A stretch of 64,000 nt of DNA from Halopseudomonas pelagia (GTDB lineage: Bacteria; Pseudomonadota; Gammaproteobacteria; Pseudomonadales; Pseudomonadaceae): the NCBI RefSeq assembly GCF_009497895.1, contig NZ_CP033116.1, positions 2,046,001 to 2,110,000 on the forward strand, in the 5' to 3' direction. The position numbers were made by a program, and so were the translations under genes. Shown in pieces: positions 10,064 to 19,012 of this stretch; position 1 is the first letter of the stretch; each line of letters begins with the position of its first letter. A model generated the notes under the pieces. The model made no database searches and was not told the DNA's origin. It was given only the letters and a program-made list of their open reading frames with translations.

Positions 10064-10092
10064 TTGATGCCCGGCCGTCAATCGGCTAGAGT
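10064..10092 (+). promoter_or_regulatory. Sigma-70 promoter of the DAHP synthase leader
   Basis: TTGATG at 10064-10069 and TAGAGT at 10087-10092 are separated by exactly 17 bases. This would start transcription near 10099, leaving an 18-base leader before the leader-peptide ATG at 10117. The promoter is inferred from spacing and similarity to the consensus. Confidence 0.6.
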
Positions 10093-10116
10093 CATGACAG
10101 ATCAATGGAGACGCCC

Positions 10117-10245
10117 ATGCAACTCATGTCAGACCACCACGCCATCACCCGCAGTGCTTCACGCACTGGGTCGGTGCGCGCGCTGACGGCCATGGTTGGC
10201 GGGTATTTCTATTTTGGGTATTGGTTTAGCCGCATGCGCGCCTGA
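10117..10245 (+). CDS. Aromatic-rich leader peptide for attenuation of DAHP synthase
   Basis: A 42-residue reading frame with GGAG six bases before its ATG. Its last third reads YFYFGYWF: three Tyr, three Phe and one Trp within eight codons. It ends at TGA 10243-10245 and is followed by a strong terminator, then by the DAHP synthase gene. A hairpin (GCGCCTG 10238-10244 with CAGGCGC 10254-10260) overlaps the end of the peptide and could be one of the alternative stems. Known precedent: trp and phe leader peptides, where ribosome stalling at scarce codons prevents the terminator from forming. I infer the same control here, responding to Phe/Tyr and perhaps Trp charging. Confidence 0.8.
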   Translation: MQLMSDHHAITRSASRTGSVRALTAMVGGYFYFGYWFSRMRA

Positions 10246-10289
10246 TACCCCAGCAGGCGCCCGGTTCAAGGGTCGCCACCAGCAGTTTC

Positions 10290-10324
10290 AAAACCCCGGT
10301 CGGCTTCCCGCCCGGGGTTTTTTT
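10290..10324 (+). terminator. Attenuator terminator before DAHP synthase
   Basis: The stem AAACCCCGG (10291-10299) pairs with CCGGGGTTT (10312-10320) over a 12-nt loop, and the right arm runs into seven Ts (10318-10324). It sits 45 bases after the leader-peptide stop and 186 bases before the DAHP synthase start, so it must be read through or antiterminated for the gene to be expressed. Confidence 0.8.
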
Positions 10325-10364
10325 ATGTTCAACAATCTAATGTTTTGCCAACGAGGATTTGCTC

Positions 10365-10472
10365 ATGTACGCACCCACTTACACCATGGCTTCATATCGT
10401 AACTGGCGATTTACCGGCGCCTTGTGCGCTGACTCCCGATCCCTGAATCGAACGACACATAGAACACGATAG
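10365..10472 (+). CDS. Possible second small ORF between attenuator and DAHP synthase
   Basis: A 35-codon frame begins 41 bases after the terminator, with a GAGGA ten bases before its ATG. Its first 16 residues (MYAPTYTMASYRNWRF) contain three Tyr, one Trp and one Phe. It ends 38 bases before the DAHP synthase start. It might be a second sensing peptide or chance; the composition is less extreme than in the first leader. Confidence 0.3.
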   Translation: MYAPTYTMASYRNWRFTGALCADSRSLNRTTHRTR

Positions 10473-10509
10473 TGCTGTGGCGCAATGAGCGCCACGCGAG
10501 GAACCCCGT

Positions 10510-11619
10510 ATGAATGCCACGCTCTCTGCCCTGACCAATACTGTGCACGGACAACTGATTGAAAATGCTCTGGGTGACACCGCCCCGAACCCGCCACGCA
10601 GTCCGCGTCACACCTTGCCACTACCCAGTCCCGCGCAGTTGCGCCAGCGCCTTCCATGCAGCCCCGCCTTGCACGGGCAAATCGCCGAGCAGCGCGACGC
10701 TATCCGCGCCGTGCTGAACGGAGACGATGATCGTCTGCTGGTCATTGTCGGGCCCTGTTCCTTGCACGACCCCGATTCGGCCATGGAATACGCACAGCGT
10801 CTTGCCGCGCTGGCGCCTCAGGTCAGCGATCAGCTATTGCTGGTGATGCGTACCTACGTCGAGAAGCCACGCACCACTGTCGGCTGGAAGGGCCTTATGT
10901 ACGATCCGCATCTGGATGGCAGTGGCGATATGGCAGAGGGGCTGGCCTTGTCACGGCGCCTGATGCTGTCAATTGCCGAACTGGGTCTGCCGGTTGCTAC
11001 CGAGCTGTTGCAACCGATGGCCGCAGGTTACCTGGACGATCTGCTCGGCTGGGCTGCCATTGGCGCTCGCACCAGTGAATCGCAAACGCACCGTGAGATG
11101 GTCAGTGGTCTGGATTTGCCGGTAGGGTTCAAAAATGGCACGGACGGCAGCATGAGTGTTGCCAGTGACGCGATGCGCTCTGCGGCGCATGGCCACCAAC
11201 ATTTCGGGCTGGATGAGCAGGGCCGTCCGGCAATGGTTCAGACGCGCGGCAATCTCGACACGCATCTGGTGCTCAGGGGCGGCAATGGTGGGGCGAATTA
11301 TCACGCGCCAGCTGTCGCGGCCGCACGACAGATGCTGGAGAGTCAAGGGCTTGCAGCCCGGCTGATAGTGGACTGCAACCACGCCAATAGTGGCAAGAAT
11401 CCGCTGTTGCAGCCTGAGGTGCTGGCGTCGGTAGTGGACCAGCGATTAGCGGGTGACTCCAGCCTGCGCGGTGTGATGCTCGAAAGTCATCTGTTCGATG
11501 GTTGCCAGCCGCTGTCCGGGCAACTGGCGTATGGGGTATCCATCACGGACGCGTGTTTGGGCTGGGAAGCAACTCAGCATTCCTTGCTGTGTGCCGCTGA
11601 ACGTCTGGCCGGGAATTGA
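10510..11619 (+). CDS. 3-deoxy-7-phosphoheptulonate (DAHP) synthase, class I
   Basis: A 369-residue enzyme of the AroF/AroG/AroH family, which joins phosphoenolpyruvate and erythrose-4-phosphate in the first step of the shikimate pathway. Family motifs are visible: GPCSLHDP, the RTYVEKPRTTVGWKG phosphoenolpyruvate-binding segment, GARTSESQ.HRE, GFKNGTDG and DCNHANSGK. The N terminus is some 25 residues longer than typical and proline-rich. Which aromatic amino acid inhibits it cannot be read with certainty, so I give no symbol. Control by attenuation is strongly suggested by the upstream aromatic leader peptide and terminator. It converges on the GAF-EAL gene, 21 bases away. Confidence 0.93.
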   Translation: MNATLSALTNTVHGQLIENALGDTAPNPPRSPRHTLPLPSPAQLRQRLPCSPALHGQIAEQRDAIRAVLNGDDDRLLVIVGPCSLHDPDSAMEYAQRLAALAPQVSDQLLLVMRTYVEKPRTTVGWKGLMYDPHLDGSGDMAEGLALSRRLMLSIAELGLPVATELLQPMAAGYLDDLLGWAAIGARTSESQTHREMVSGLDLPVGFKNGTDGSMSVASDAMRSAAHGHQHFGLDEQGRPAMVQTRGNLDTHLVLRGGNGGANYHAPAVAAARQMLESQGLAARLIVDCNHANSGKNPLLQPEVLASVVDQRLAGDSSLRGVMLESHLFDGCQPLSGQLAYGVSITDACLGWEATQHSLLCAAERLAGN

Positions 11620-11640
11620 TCGCCGGCCGTGACAAGGAAG

Positions 11641-13398
11641 TTACTGCGGCGTACTGGTCTCCAGCCACTGCTCGAACTGGTTGGCTGGAAGCGGCTTTGA
11701 AACGAAGTAGCCTTGCACTTCGTCACAACCAAGCCCATCCAGGAACGCGTATGTCTGGTGATCTTCAACCCCTTCAGCTACCACGCTGTAACCCAGGTCA
11801 TGAGCCATGGAAATCATCGCTTTGACCAGGGTACGGCTGCGCTTCTCCTGCTCGATGCGCTGAATGAAAGTGCGGTCAATCTTGACCACCTGTGCCGGTA
11901 TTTCCTGCAGATAAGCCAGACTGCTATAGCCGGTACCAAAATCGTCGATCGCTACCCGTATGCCGGCTTCCAGCAGCGCGTCCAGTTGATTCGACGCGAT
12001 GGGGCTGTAGTCCACCAGTGCGCTTTCTGTCAGTTCAACTTCTATGGAGGACACAGGTAGATCGTGCCGGCGCATTGCTGCCAGCAGCCGCTCGACCAAA
12101 TCGGTTTCCTCCAGGTTGGAAGCAGAGATGTTCACTGAAATACACAAATTCAATCCGTTGGCCTGCCAGCGAGAAGCTTGCTCAGTGGCAGCCTGCATCA
12201 CCCATTCGGTCAGTTGTTTGGCTAACTGGGTTTGTTCGATGATGGGAATAAATTCAGCAGGTGAAATGTTGCCCCATTTGGGATGAGCCCATCGCAGGAG
12301 GGCCTCTGCACCCACTGTTTCACCTGAACGCGTGGATATGCGCGGCTGGTATTCCAGGCGCAGTTGGTCTGGACTCTCCAGTGCGCTGCGAAAATCGACC
12401 AGCATCTGAAAGCGCCGCTGGTGATCTGCCTCCAGCTCCGGTGAATACAGGGCAACGCCTTTTTCAGTCAGGCGGGCATCCAGGCAGGCGCTGTGTGCGG
12501 TGCGTAAAATATCTATCGAGTGCTGATCTTCGAGTCTTAGCCGCGCAATACCTACAACCGGCCTGACCATGACCGCTGCCGCTTCACCTGTGGTGAGTCC
12601 GCGCAAGGCTTTGCGCAGGCCCATTGCGGCCTTCACCACATCATCATCGTCTTCGGCGATCAGCAGATGCGCGAACTGGCAGGGCCCCAGATGATATACA
12701 CGCCCGCCCTCGGGTAGCGTGCTGCCCAGCAGCCGGCCTGCAGCGCGGGCAAGCTCTTCTACGTAGGCCGGCCCCATGACCCGCTGTAGCGAGCCCAGAG
12801 AAGCGACATCGATCACTTCACTGAAAAGCACATAAACTGCTTTGGGCGGCGGGGTACGGCTCATGTCTCGCAGGTCCACGGCAAACTGACTGCGGTTGGG
12901 CAGATCGGTCAGCGGATCGAGCCGACCATAAGCGCTCTGCAGCTCAATCTGATCCATCACCATTGCTGCCAGGTCCTGCAGCACTGATACCTCGTGAACG
13001 CTCATGTTTCTGGGTTCATGGCCGAGGACGCATATCGCGCCCAGGGTATGACCCTCGCGCGTGGTCAGAGGCGCACCTGCATAAAAGCGAATGCCGGACT
13101 GAACCAGCACGCTGTTTTGATAGCGAGGCGAATCAAGTAGATCGGGAACGGTCAAGCCGGTGGAAGTCTCTGTAACTTCGCTGTCGCAGGCATCGGAGCG
13201 AGGGATTTCCGAGTGCTCGGTGCCAACTCTGGACTTGAACCATTGACGCTTCTCGTCGGTCAGCGAGATCGCTGCAATAGGCAAATCGAACAACTGGCTG
13301 GCCATGCGGGTGATACGGTCAAAACTGTCGCTGGGTAGCGTATCGAGCAAATTCAATTTCTTCAGGGCATAAAGTCTGTCTTGCTCATGCACGCTCAT
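11641..13398 (-). CDS. GAF - degenerate GGDEF - EAL phosphodiesterase
   Basis: A 585-residue soluble protein. A GAF domain covers about 1-160 (starting with the common LDTLPSDSFDRIT linker), then a GGDEF-like domain (about 170-325) whose active-site loop reads GPCQF instead of GGDEF, so cyclase activity is almost certainly lost. The EAL domain (about 335-580) keeps AEALLRW, NISASN, ELTES, IDDFGTGYSS, KIDRTF, AEGVED and QGY, so it should hydrolyse c-di-GMP. The degenerate domain may bind GTP and tune the EAL domain, as known for similar proteins. I chose ATG 13398; a GTG at 13443 would add 15 residues and cannot be excluded. Confidence 0.88.
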   Translation of the reverse strand: MSVHEQDRLYALKKLNLLDTLPSDSFDRITRMASQLFDLPIAAISLTDEKRQWFKSRVGTEHSEIPRSDACDSEVTETSTGLTVPDLLDSPRYQNSVLVQSGIRFYAGAPLTTREGHTLGAICVLGHEPRNMSVHEVSVLQDLAAMVMDQIELQSAYGRLDPLTDLPNRSQFAVDLRDMSRTPPPKAVYVLFSEVIDVASLGSLQRVMGPAYVEELARAAGRLLGSTLPEGGRVYHLGPCQFAHLLIAEDDDDVVKAAMGLRKALRGLTTGEAAAVMVRPVVGIARLRLEDQHSIDILRTAHSACLDARLTEKGVALYSPELEADHQRRFQMLVDFRSALESPDQLRLEYQPRISTRSGETVGAEALLRWAHPKWGNISPAEFIPIIEQTQLAKQLTEWVMQAATEQASRWQANGLNLCISVNISASNLEETDLVERLLAAMRRHDLPVSSIEVELTESALVDYSPIASNQLDALLEAGIRVAIDDFGTGYSSLAYLQEIPAQVVKIDRTFIQRIEQEKRSRTLVKAMISMAHDLGYSVVAEGVEDHQTYAFLDGLGCDEVQGYFVSKPLPANQFEQWLETSTPQ

Positions 13399-13763
13399 AG
13401 CGCTATCTCGAATAAGTTGTGTGAGTCCCTTCGTACTGGCCACTTAATGGCCTTACCTCTTTAGCCTGTCCTGCGTAATTAGGTAATGAAATCAATGTAG
13501 CACAGGCTCTAGACGTGAATAGCGAAAAGTCGCGACAGATGTTTGCAAGAATCCCTAAATAGAGCCTGCGAATGACGGTATATAGCAGGTTATTTGAGTT
13601 GTAAAATTTCGTTAAAGCAACGATTGCGCGGTCAGGCCGCAAAGATGTATTCCGAAGATGGTTTGGCTGGCTGACACATTTTGATAAAGTCTGAACCTGA
13701 ATTGCCAATGATCGGTCCTGAATAGTTCGACCGTCCTTCTTCGTAGTTATCGTCAGGAATCAC
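13399..13763. other. Divergent intergenic region
   Basis: About 365 bases between the GAF-EAL gene and the hybrid kinase. It is AT-richer than its flanks and must hold both promoters. A short inverted repeat (GGCCA 13438-13442 with TGGCC 13448-13452) lies close to the GAF-EAL start. I see no convincing promoter or small gene. Confidence 0.4.
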
Positions 13764-15707
13764 ATGGACAGCAAAGCGCATCTGGGTCCTCTGTTCTCGG
13801 CAGAAGACAAATACCGTCTTTTGGTTGATGCGGTGACTGACTACGCCATTTACATGCTTGACCCGCAGGGCTTTATTGCCAGCTGGAATACCGGCGCCCA
13901 GCGGCTCAAAGGCTATGCTGCGGAAGAGGTTATTGGTCAGCATTTTTCGATGTTCTATTCCGACCTCGATCGCGCTGCGGGCCTGCCGGATAACGGCCTG
14001 GCGATTGCTGTTCAGCAGGGGCGGTTTGCCAACGAGGGTTGGCGGGTGCGCAAGGATGGCACACGCTTCTGGGCGCATGTGGTGCTGGACCCCATCCGCG
14101 ATGGAGCCGGGGACATTATCGGTTTTGCCAAGGTCACCCGCGATCTCACCGAACGCAAGTTAGCCGAAGAAGCGCTGCGCAAGAGTGAGGAGCAGTTGCG
14201 CCTGTTAGTGCAGGGCGTGACGGATTACGCGATTTATCTGATCAGCCCGGAGGGGCTGGTTACCAATTGGAACGCTGGCGCCCAGAAGATCAAAGGCTAC
14301 CGCCCGGAAGAGGTCATAGGCCGGCATTTCTCCTGTTTCTATACGCCTGAAGATGTGGCCAATGGCAAGCCCGAAACCAATCTTGCGCTGGCCGCCCGCG
14401 CGGGTAGAGCGGAGGAGGAGGGCTGGCGGATACGCAAAGACGGTACCCGATTCATGGCCCACGTAATCATTGATGCCATTCGCGAAACGGACGGCACTCT
14501 GACCGGTTTTGCCAAGGTCACGCGGGATATCACCGAACGCATGGAGACGCAAAAGGCGCTCGACTATGCGCGTGAGGAGCTGCTGCAAGCGCAGAAGATG
14601 GAAGCGGTCGGCCGCCTTACCGGCGGCGTGGCGCACGACTTCAACAACTTCCTGACGATCATCCTTATCAGTCTGAAAATGGCGCGCAAGCGGGTGATGG
14701 ATTCTCCCGATGTGCTGCGTTTTGTGGACAACGCGATCCAGGGCGCCGAGCGCGGCGCCTCCATGACCCAGCGCATGCTGGCGTTCTCCAGCCGCCAGTC
14801 GCTGCAGCTGGAAGTGCTCTCGCTGGCTGAGCTGGTGCAGGGCATGCGTGACCTGCTTCAGCGCTCCATCGGACCGCAGGTACGTATTCGCACCCAGACC
14901 GCCGGGGCGCTGCCGCCTGTACAAGCTGACGCGCATCAACTGGAAACCCTGTTGTTGAATCTGGTACTTAACGCACGCGATGCGATGCCGGAAGGCGGCG
15001 ATATCACCATCAATACGCGCCGACCCCTTTGCCAAGAGCTGCCCATGACCGGTCTGGATGACGAAGACTGGGTGATCTTGGAAGTGGCTGACGTCGGTGA
15101 GGGCATGGACACGCAAACTCTGGCACGGGCAACCGAACCCTTTTTCACCACCAAGGGTGTGGGCAAGGGCACTGGTTTAGGCTTATCCATGGTGCACGGT
15201 ATTATCGAACAGCTGGGTGGCAAGCTGAAACTGCATAGCGAGCCCGGTCTAGGTACGCGCGCGCAGCTTTGGCTGCCTGTCTATCAAGGTGAGGAACCAG
15301 TGGTTGATCACGACGAGATGGCGCCTACGGCCGATTCGGCTGTCGCGCTGCGAGTTCTCGCCGTGGACGATGACGCTCTGGTACTGACCAATACCTGCGC
15401 GCTGCTTGAAGAGATAGGCCATCTGCCTTTCTCAGCAGGTTCGGCTGCTGAAGCACTGGTTTTGCTGGAGCAGGAGACGGTTGATCTGGTGATCACTGAT
15501 CACGCCATGCCGCTTATGACTGGCAGTGAATTGGCTGATCTGCTGCATGAGCGCTACCCGGGCTTGCCGGTGATACTGGCCACCGGGTATCTGGAAATCG
15601 GCTATCAGCAGACCGATAACACACCTCTGCTGACCAAACCCTTCGATGAGCAGGATCTGGTTCAGGTAATTTCCCGGGCGGTCAGCCGATCCAAGGAGCA
15701 GGGCTAG
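13764..15707 (+). CDS. Hybrid sensor histidine kinase with duplicated PAS domains
   Basis: A 647-residue soluble kinase: PAS (about 16-135), PAS (about 145-265), HisKA with His near 291 (GGVAHDFNNFL), HATPase_c (about 395-515, GTGLGLS) and a C-terminal receiver with phospho-acceptor Asp near 579 (ITDHAMP). The two PAS domains are close copies: both carry VTDYAIY, the KGY..EEVIG.HFS.FY stretch, EGWR.RKDGTRF and GFAKVTRD.TER, pointing to an internal duplication. There is no membrane segment, so it senses an internal cue, perhaps redox or light as known for related PAS domains, although no flavin-binding cysteine motif is visible. No separate response regulator is adjacent; its own receiver is probably the first acceptor. 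Confidence 0.92.
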   Translation: MDSKAHLGPLFSAEDKYRLLVDAVTDYAIYMLDPQGFIASWNTGAQRLKGYAAEEVIGQHFSMFYSDLDRAAGLPDNGLAIAVQQGRFANEGWRVRKDGTRFWAHVVLDPIRDGAGDIIGFAKVTRDLTERKLAEEALRKSEEQLRLLVQGVTDYAIYLISPEGLVTNWNAGAQKIKGYRPEEVIGRHFSCFYTPEDVANGKPETNLALAARAGRAEEEGWRIRKDGTRFMAHVIIDAIRETDGTLTGFAKVTRDITERMETQKALDYAREELLQAQKMEAVGRLTGGVAHDFNNFLTIILISLKMARKRVMDSPDVLRFVDNAIQGAERGASMTQRMLAFSSRQSLQLEVLSLAELVQGMRDLLQRSIGPQVRIRTQTAGALPPVQADAHQLETLLLNLVLNARDAMPEGGDITINTRRPLCQELPMTGLDDEDWVILEVADVGEGMDTQTLARATEPFFTTKGVGKGTGLGLSMVHGIIEQLGGKLKLHSEPGLGTRAQLWLPVYQGEEPVVDHDEMAPTADSAVALRVLAVDDDALVLTNTCALLEEIGHLPFSAGSAAEALVLLEQETVDLVITDHAMPLMTGSELADLLHERYPGLPVILATGYLEIGYQQTDNTPLLTKPFDEQDLVQVISRAVSRSKEQG

Positions 15708-15727
15708 CTGGTCAGGCGAAGCAAGCC

Positions 15728-16744
15728 TCAGTCGAACAGGCTGACCTTGCTCCAGTCGTCCTTTATCTGTTTGAGCAACTGGCGTAACCCCGGGCTGCTG
15801 TATTTGGCAGCGGGGTCTTCCCAGCGCTTGCGCACGCTGCGGTGCAGTTGCGCCTCGGGTACTCGCACTCTGGAACGACGCATGATGCGGTAGAAGCCTT
15901 TGTACTCGTTATGCTTGCTGCCCAGGTGATTCGGCTGCAGCTGGGCCTGCAAATGCGCTTCCAGATGCAGGCCGGCGCTCTGCGCTTCACGGCAGATCCA
16001 CACCCCGGCGTAGTCTCCCAGGGAATGATCCGGATAGCCGCCGCCGATATCGGTATGGACGCCAGCAAACCACACCTGCTTCAAATCAATGCCCGGTTTG
16101 AGGGTCCAGAGTGCTGGTTCAAAGTCTTCCCGATTCTCATCAATGGCCACCGCATGCCGTGCGTGGCAAATGATGCCGCTGGGTTCAGTGTCATGAAACA
16201 AATAGCGCGCTGTGCCCAGCGTGCCGAGAAAGGGCGCGGGTATACCCAATGCGCCGACGGTATCGAACACCCCAATAAATTCTATCTGGCTGATATCGGC
16301 CACGGCGTAATCCTTCCTGAACTGGCGTGCTTTGACTTCACCCGGGGAAGAGGCTGGACTGCGCTGGCGATACAGCTCATAGGCCGCATTGATGTGCCCG
16401 GCGTGCGCACGTTTGAGAATGCCGCAGTTGCGAATGAGCCCGCCAAGCGAACGAACGGTGTAGGCGCCGCGGCTGAAACCGAACAGGAATAATTGGTCAC
16501 CGACATCGTAGTTGTGCACGATAAACCGGTAGCAATCCATGATGTTCTTGTCGATGCCCTTGCCAGTAACGCCCCCGGTGAGACGATCGCCCTCGGAACC
16601 TACACCCCAGTCGTAAAACACCACTTGCCGGTTGCCCTGCGCGTCAGCCGGGGCAACCGCCTGGGCGATGCGCAGAACATGAGTAGGTTTGTCGCTTTCC
16701 GGTGACTGCCAGGTGCCGTCGGCGCAAATAACGATACGTTTCAT
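15728..16744 (-). CDS. DUF2235 alpha/beta hydrolase
   Basis: A 338-residue protein starting at ATG 16744, with GGAG six bases upstream. It opens with KRIVICADGTW, typical of DUF2235, and has the nucleophile elbow GFSRGA with Ser 91, followed by the family's conserved GVFDTVGALG and the WFAGVHTDIGGGY histidine region. DUF2235 proteins are related to Tle1 phospholipase effectors of type VI secretion, but no secretion genes or immunity protein are next to it and the chain lacks extra domains, so a housekeeping lipase or esterase role is as likely. It converges on the hybrid kinase, 20 bases away. Confidence 0.85.
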   Translation of the reverse strand: MKRIVICADGTWQSPESDKPTHVLRIAQAVAPADAQGNRQVVFYDWGVGSEGDRLTGGVTGKGIDKNIMDCYRFIVHNYDVGDQLFLFGFSRGAYTVRSLGGLIRNCGILKRAHAGHINAAYELYRQRSPASSPGEVKARQFRKDYAVADISQIEFIGVFDTVGALGIPAPFLGTLGTARYLFHDTEPSGIICHARHAVAIDENREDFEPALWTLKPGIDLKQVWFAGVHTDIGGGYPDHSLGDYAGVWICREAQSAGLHLEAHLQAQLQPNHLGSKHNEYKGFYRIMRRSRVRVPEAQLHRSVRKRWEDPAAKYSSPGLRQLLKQIKDDWSKVSLFD

Positions 16745-16923
16745 CGCGTACTCCATGGTCAATACTGGAGCACAACTGCGGCGGCTGCCTGCACTCGCAT
16801 GAGTCAACCCTAAGGCATGCCATGCAAGGCAATAATGGTCCTAGAGGGTTTTCTGGGGCTGCTGACTTCAGCTGCAACCTGATAAAGGTATAGCGCAATC
16901 TGCGACAGGCTGCAGGTCTGCGG

Positions 16924-17859
16924 TTACATCCGCTCAAAGCGGTAAAACAGGTTTGGTTCACTGACCACGAACAGGTTGCCTTTGTCGTCCACGGTCATGC
17001 CTTCCGGTTGCGGAATGGATTCTTCCAGCCCGGCAAAACCGGAATTCAGCGCGCTGAAGGCAATGACTTTGTTTTGCCCATTAAACTCGATGATGGTTTT
17101 TGACTGCTCGCTTAGTAGCAACATATTGCCGTACTGCGGCGCGAAGGTGACGGAGGCCAGGTCGGTAGTGAATACCTTGTCGTTGATTAGCGTCTTGTGG
17201 TCGCGGATGGATAGGGCCATGCCGCCCTCAAGTGTCTTGCGAAAGCCGCCGATCTCGATCAGGCTCATCGGGTCACGTTCCTTGGTGACAAACAAACGAT
17301 CGCCAGCGATGTCGTAACCCAGGCCCTCGACGTTTTTGTTTTCGATTTTGTCGGCCAGGTTCAGCGTGATAAAAGGCAGACCCTCACGATAAATCGTCGA
17401 AGTCTGCAGGGGGACATCAACAATGACGATATTTTGCAAACGTTCTTCGGCAATCGCCAGCATGCCGTCACCCAGATAAGCCACTGCCTCGGTGTCAGCA
17501 AACCCGTCCAGTTTTGTTTTAAACAGGGTGTTGCCTTGCTTATCCAGGGCGATCAGTTCGGTTGGTCGATTGCTGACTGCCCAGAGATGATCGCGGTCCG
17601 TATCCCAGGTCAACCCCGAAAGGCTTTGTTCAACGCCCGCAACGGGTAGCGCTTGCACTGTGGCTTTCAGCTCCTGCAGAAGAATGGACTGTGAAGTCCA
17701 TCTCTCTGCGTTGGCCTCGGTCTTGTATGAAAAATAGACGCGGTCCAGCCACGGCGAAGTGGCCAGATAAGCGATAACCAATGCAAGTAACGTAGCGGCG
17801 CAGGCCATGAGCAGGCGCCTGGATCTCCGGGGCTGGGCGGGAAGAGCGGCGGGGATCAT
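16924..17859 (-). CDS. SdiA-regulated family protein, membrane-anchored beta-propeller
   Basis: A 311-residue protein with a basic N terminus, one membrane segment (about 19-38) and an extracytoplasmic region with repeats such as SGLTWDTDRDHLWAVS, EAVAYLGDGMLAIAEE and EGLGYDIAGDRLFVTKE. These match the SdiA-regulated (YjiK) family, predicted beta-propellers of unknown biochemical role. It probably faces the periplasm. It is 22 bases upstream of the next gene's stop on the same strand, so it may share a transcript with the sensor kinase, whose gene lies upstream of it in the direction of transcription. Confidence 0.8.
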   Translation of the reverse strand: MIPAALPAQPRRSRRLLMACAATLLALVIAYLATSPWLDRVYFSYKTEANAERWTSQSILLQELKATVQALPVAGVEQSLSGLTWDTDRDHLWAVSNRPTELIALDKQGNTLFKTKLDGFADTEAVAYLGDGMLAIAEERLQNIVIVDVPLQTSTIYREGLPFITLNLADKIENKNVEGLGYDIAGDRLFVTKERDPMSLIEIGGFRKTLEGGMALSIRDHKTLINDKVFTTDLASVTFAPQYGNMLLLSEQSKTIIEFNGQNKVIAFSALNSGFAGLEESIPQPEGMTVDDKGNLFVVSEPNLFYRFERM

Positions 17860-17881
17860 TGGCAGCCTTGTGTCTGTTGGA

Positions 17882-19012
17882 TTATGACGCAGTTTTAGGT
17901 AGCTCTACCTTGAAAGTCGTTCCCTTGCTCTGCGTGGACTCCACGCTCACTTTGCCGTTATGGGCCGTGACAAGTTCTTTGACAATATACAGTCCCAGAC
18001 CCAGGTTCTTGTTCAGGTTTTCTTTTGCATAATGTTTGCGGTGAGCCAGATGGAAAATGTTCTGCTGTAGCGACTCCAGTATGGGCTCCCCATCGCTCTT
18101 CACCGTCAGGATTACCTTGTCATCAAGGCCTTCACAACTGACAACGACCTCGCCCATCGGAGCACCATGCTGCAAAGCGTTACTGATGAGGTTCTGACAG
18201 ATCTGCCCGATGCGGATGGCGTCCCAGTTACCGCTGCAGTCGCCGGTTATTACTTGCTTGAAAGTGTTTTCACTATGCGCTGAGCGAAATTCTTCTATCA
18301 GCTGATGGATAATCGCGGCCAGGTCGGTCCGGCTGCGGCGAATGCTAAGGCCTTCACCAATACGGGTTTCGGTGAAATCCATCAGGTTATCCAGCATTTC
18401 CTTCATCCGCTGCACGCTGGCAATCATGGTTGAACCCAGCTGGTTTAGACTGTTGCCGGCATCCTCCATGTTTTTCAGTTTTGCCGCACCAAAGCTCAAT
18501 ACCTGCAGAGGCGAGCGAAGATCGTGGCCGAGCATGCCGATAAAAATATCCGAGTTTTCAGTCACCGCTTCGGAGTAGCGAGCAACCGATTCAGCCAGAG
18601 CTTTATCTATGGCTTCATTAAAACGGATCAGGTCTTCCACCTCATCCGCATCTTTCTTATGCGGGGGTGCTGCCCCGTCAAACCACAGGCGCAGAACACT
18701 GGCGCGTAAAGCCCGATATTCTGCAACCAAAAGGCGGATAGAGAAGCCTGCGCCCAGGCGTTCATCCGCATGTTCTTCGGCCGGGGTGTCCGCACCAGAG
18801 GTCGGGGCATTTCCTTGCGATTTCGCCTCGCGTTCCGGTTCAGTCTGGGCGCTGGTCATATCGCGGACGATGTTGGTCAGAAGCTCCTTCGCATGATCGC
18901 GGAGCTCAACTTCATTCATATTTCCGCCGGGCGGCTGATTGGCGCGCGCAAAGTCCTGCCATTCCTTGAGAATGGCCTCAATATTTGCGGAGATGAACTC
19001 ATGCAATCTCAT
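17882..19012 (-). CDS. Soluble sensor histidine kinase with RsbRD-like N terminus
   Basis: A 376-residue protein from ATG 19012; a TTG at 19060 could add 16 residues. The N-terminal 140 residues are helical with a charged, low-complexity insert and the FISANIEAILKEWQDFA opening seen in RsbRD_N-type sensor domains. A HisKA domain follows with the H-box GHDLRSPL (His near 163), then HATPase_c with QNLISNALQHG and GLGLYIVKE. No membrane segments. Residues match the HPK family that phosphorylates a separate response regulator; none is next to it. It is followed on the same strand by the SdiA-regulated gene. Confidence 0.87.
   Translation of the reverse strand: MRLHEFISANIEAILKEWQDFARANQPPGGNMNEVELRDHAKELLTNIVRDMTSAQTEPEREAKSQGNAPTSGADTPAEEHADERLGAGFSIRLLVAEYRALRASVLRLWFDGAAPPHKKDADEVEDLIRFNEAIDKALAESVARYSEAVTENSDIFIGMLGHDLRSPLQVLSFGAAKLKNMEDAGNSLNQLGSTMIASVQRMKEMLDNLMDFTETRIGEGLSIRRSRTDLAAIIHQLIEEFRSAHSENTFKQVITGDCSGNWDAIRIGQICQNLISNALQHGAPMGEVVVSCEGLDDKVILTVKSDGEPILESLQQNIFHLAHRKHYAKENLNKNLGLGLYIVKELVTAHNGKVSVESTQSKGTTFKVELPKTAS

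Noticed and set aside
14205-15116. Long minus-strand reading frame (303 codons) opposite the hybrid kinase
   Set aside because: It runs inside a complete kinase with all domain motifs; GC-rich codon bias on the true strand leaves open antisense frames.
15728-16744. Type VI secretion lipase effector
   Set aside because: DUF2235 is related to Tle1, but there is no VgrG, PAAR, adaptor or immunity gene next to it.
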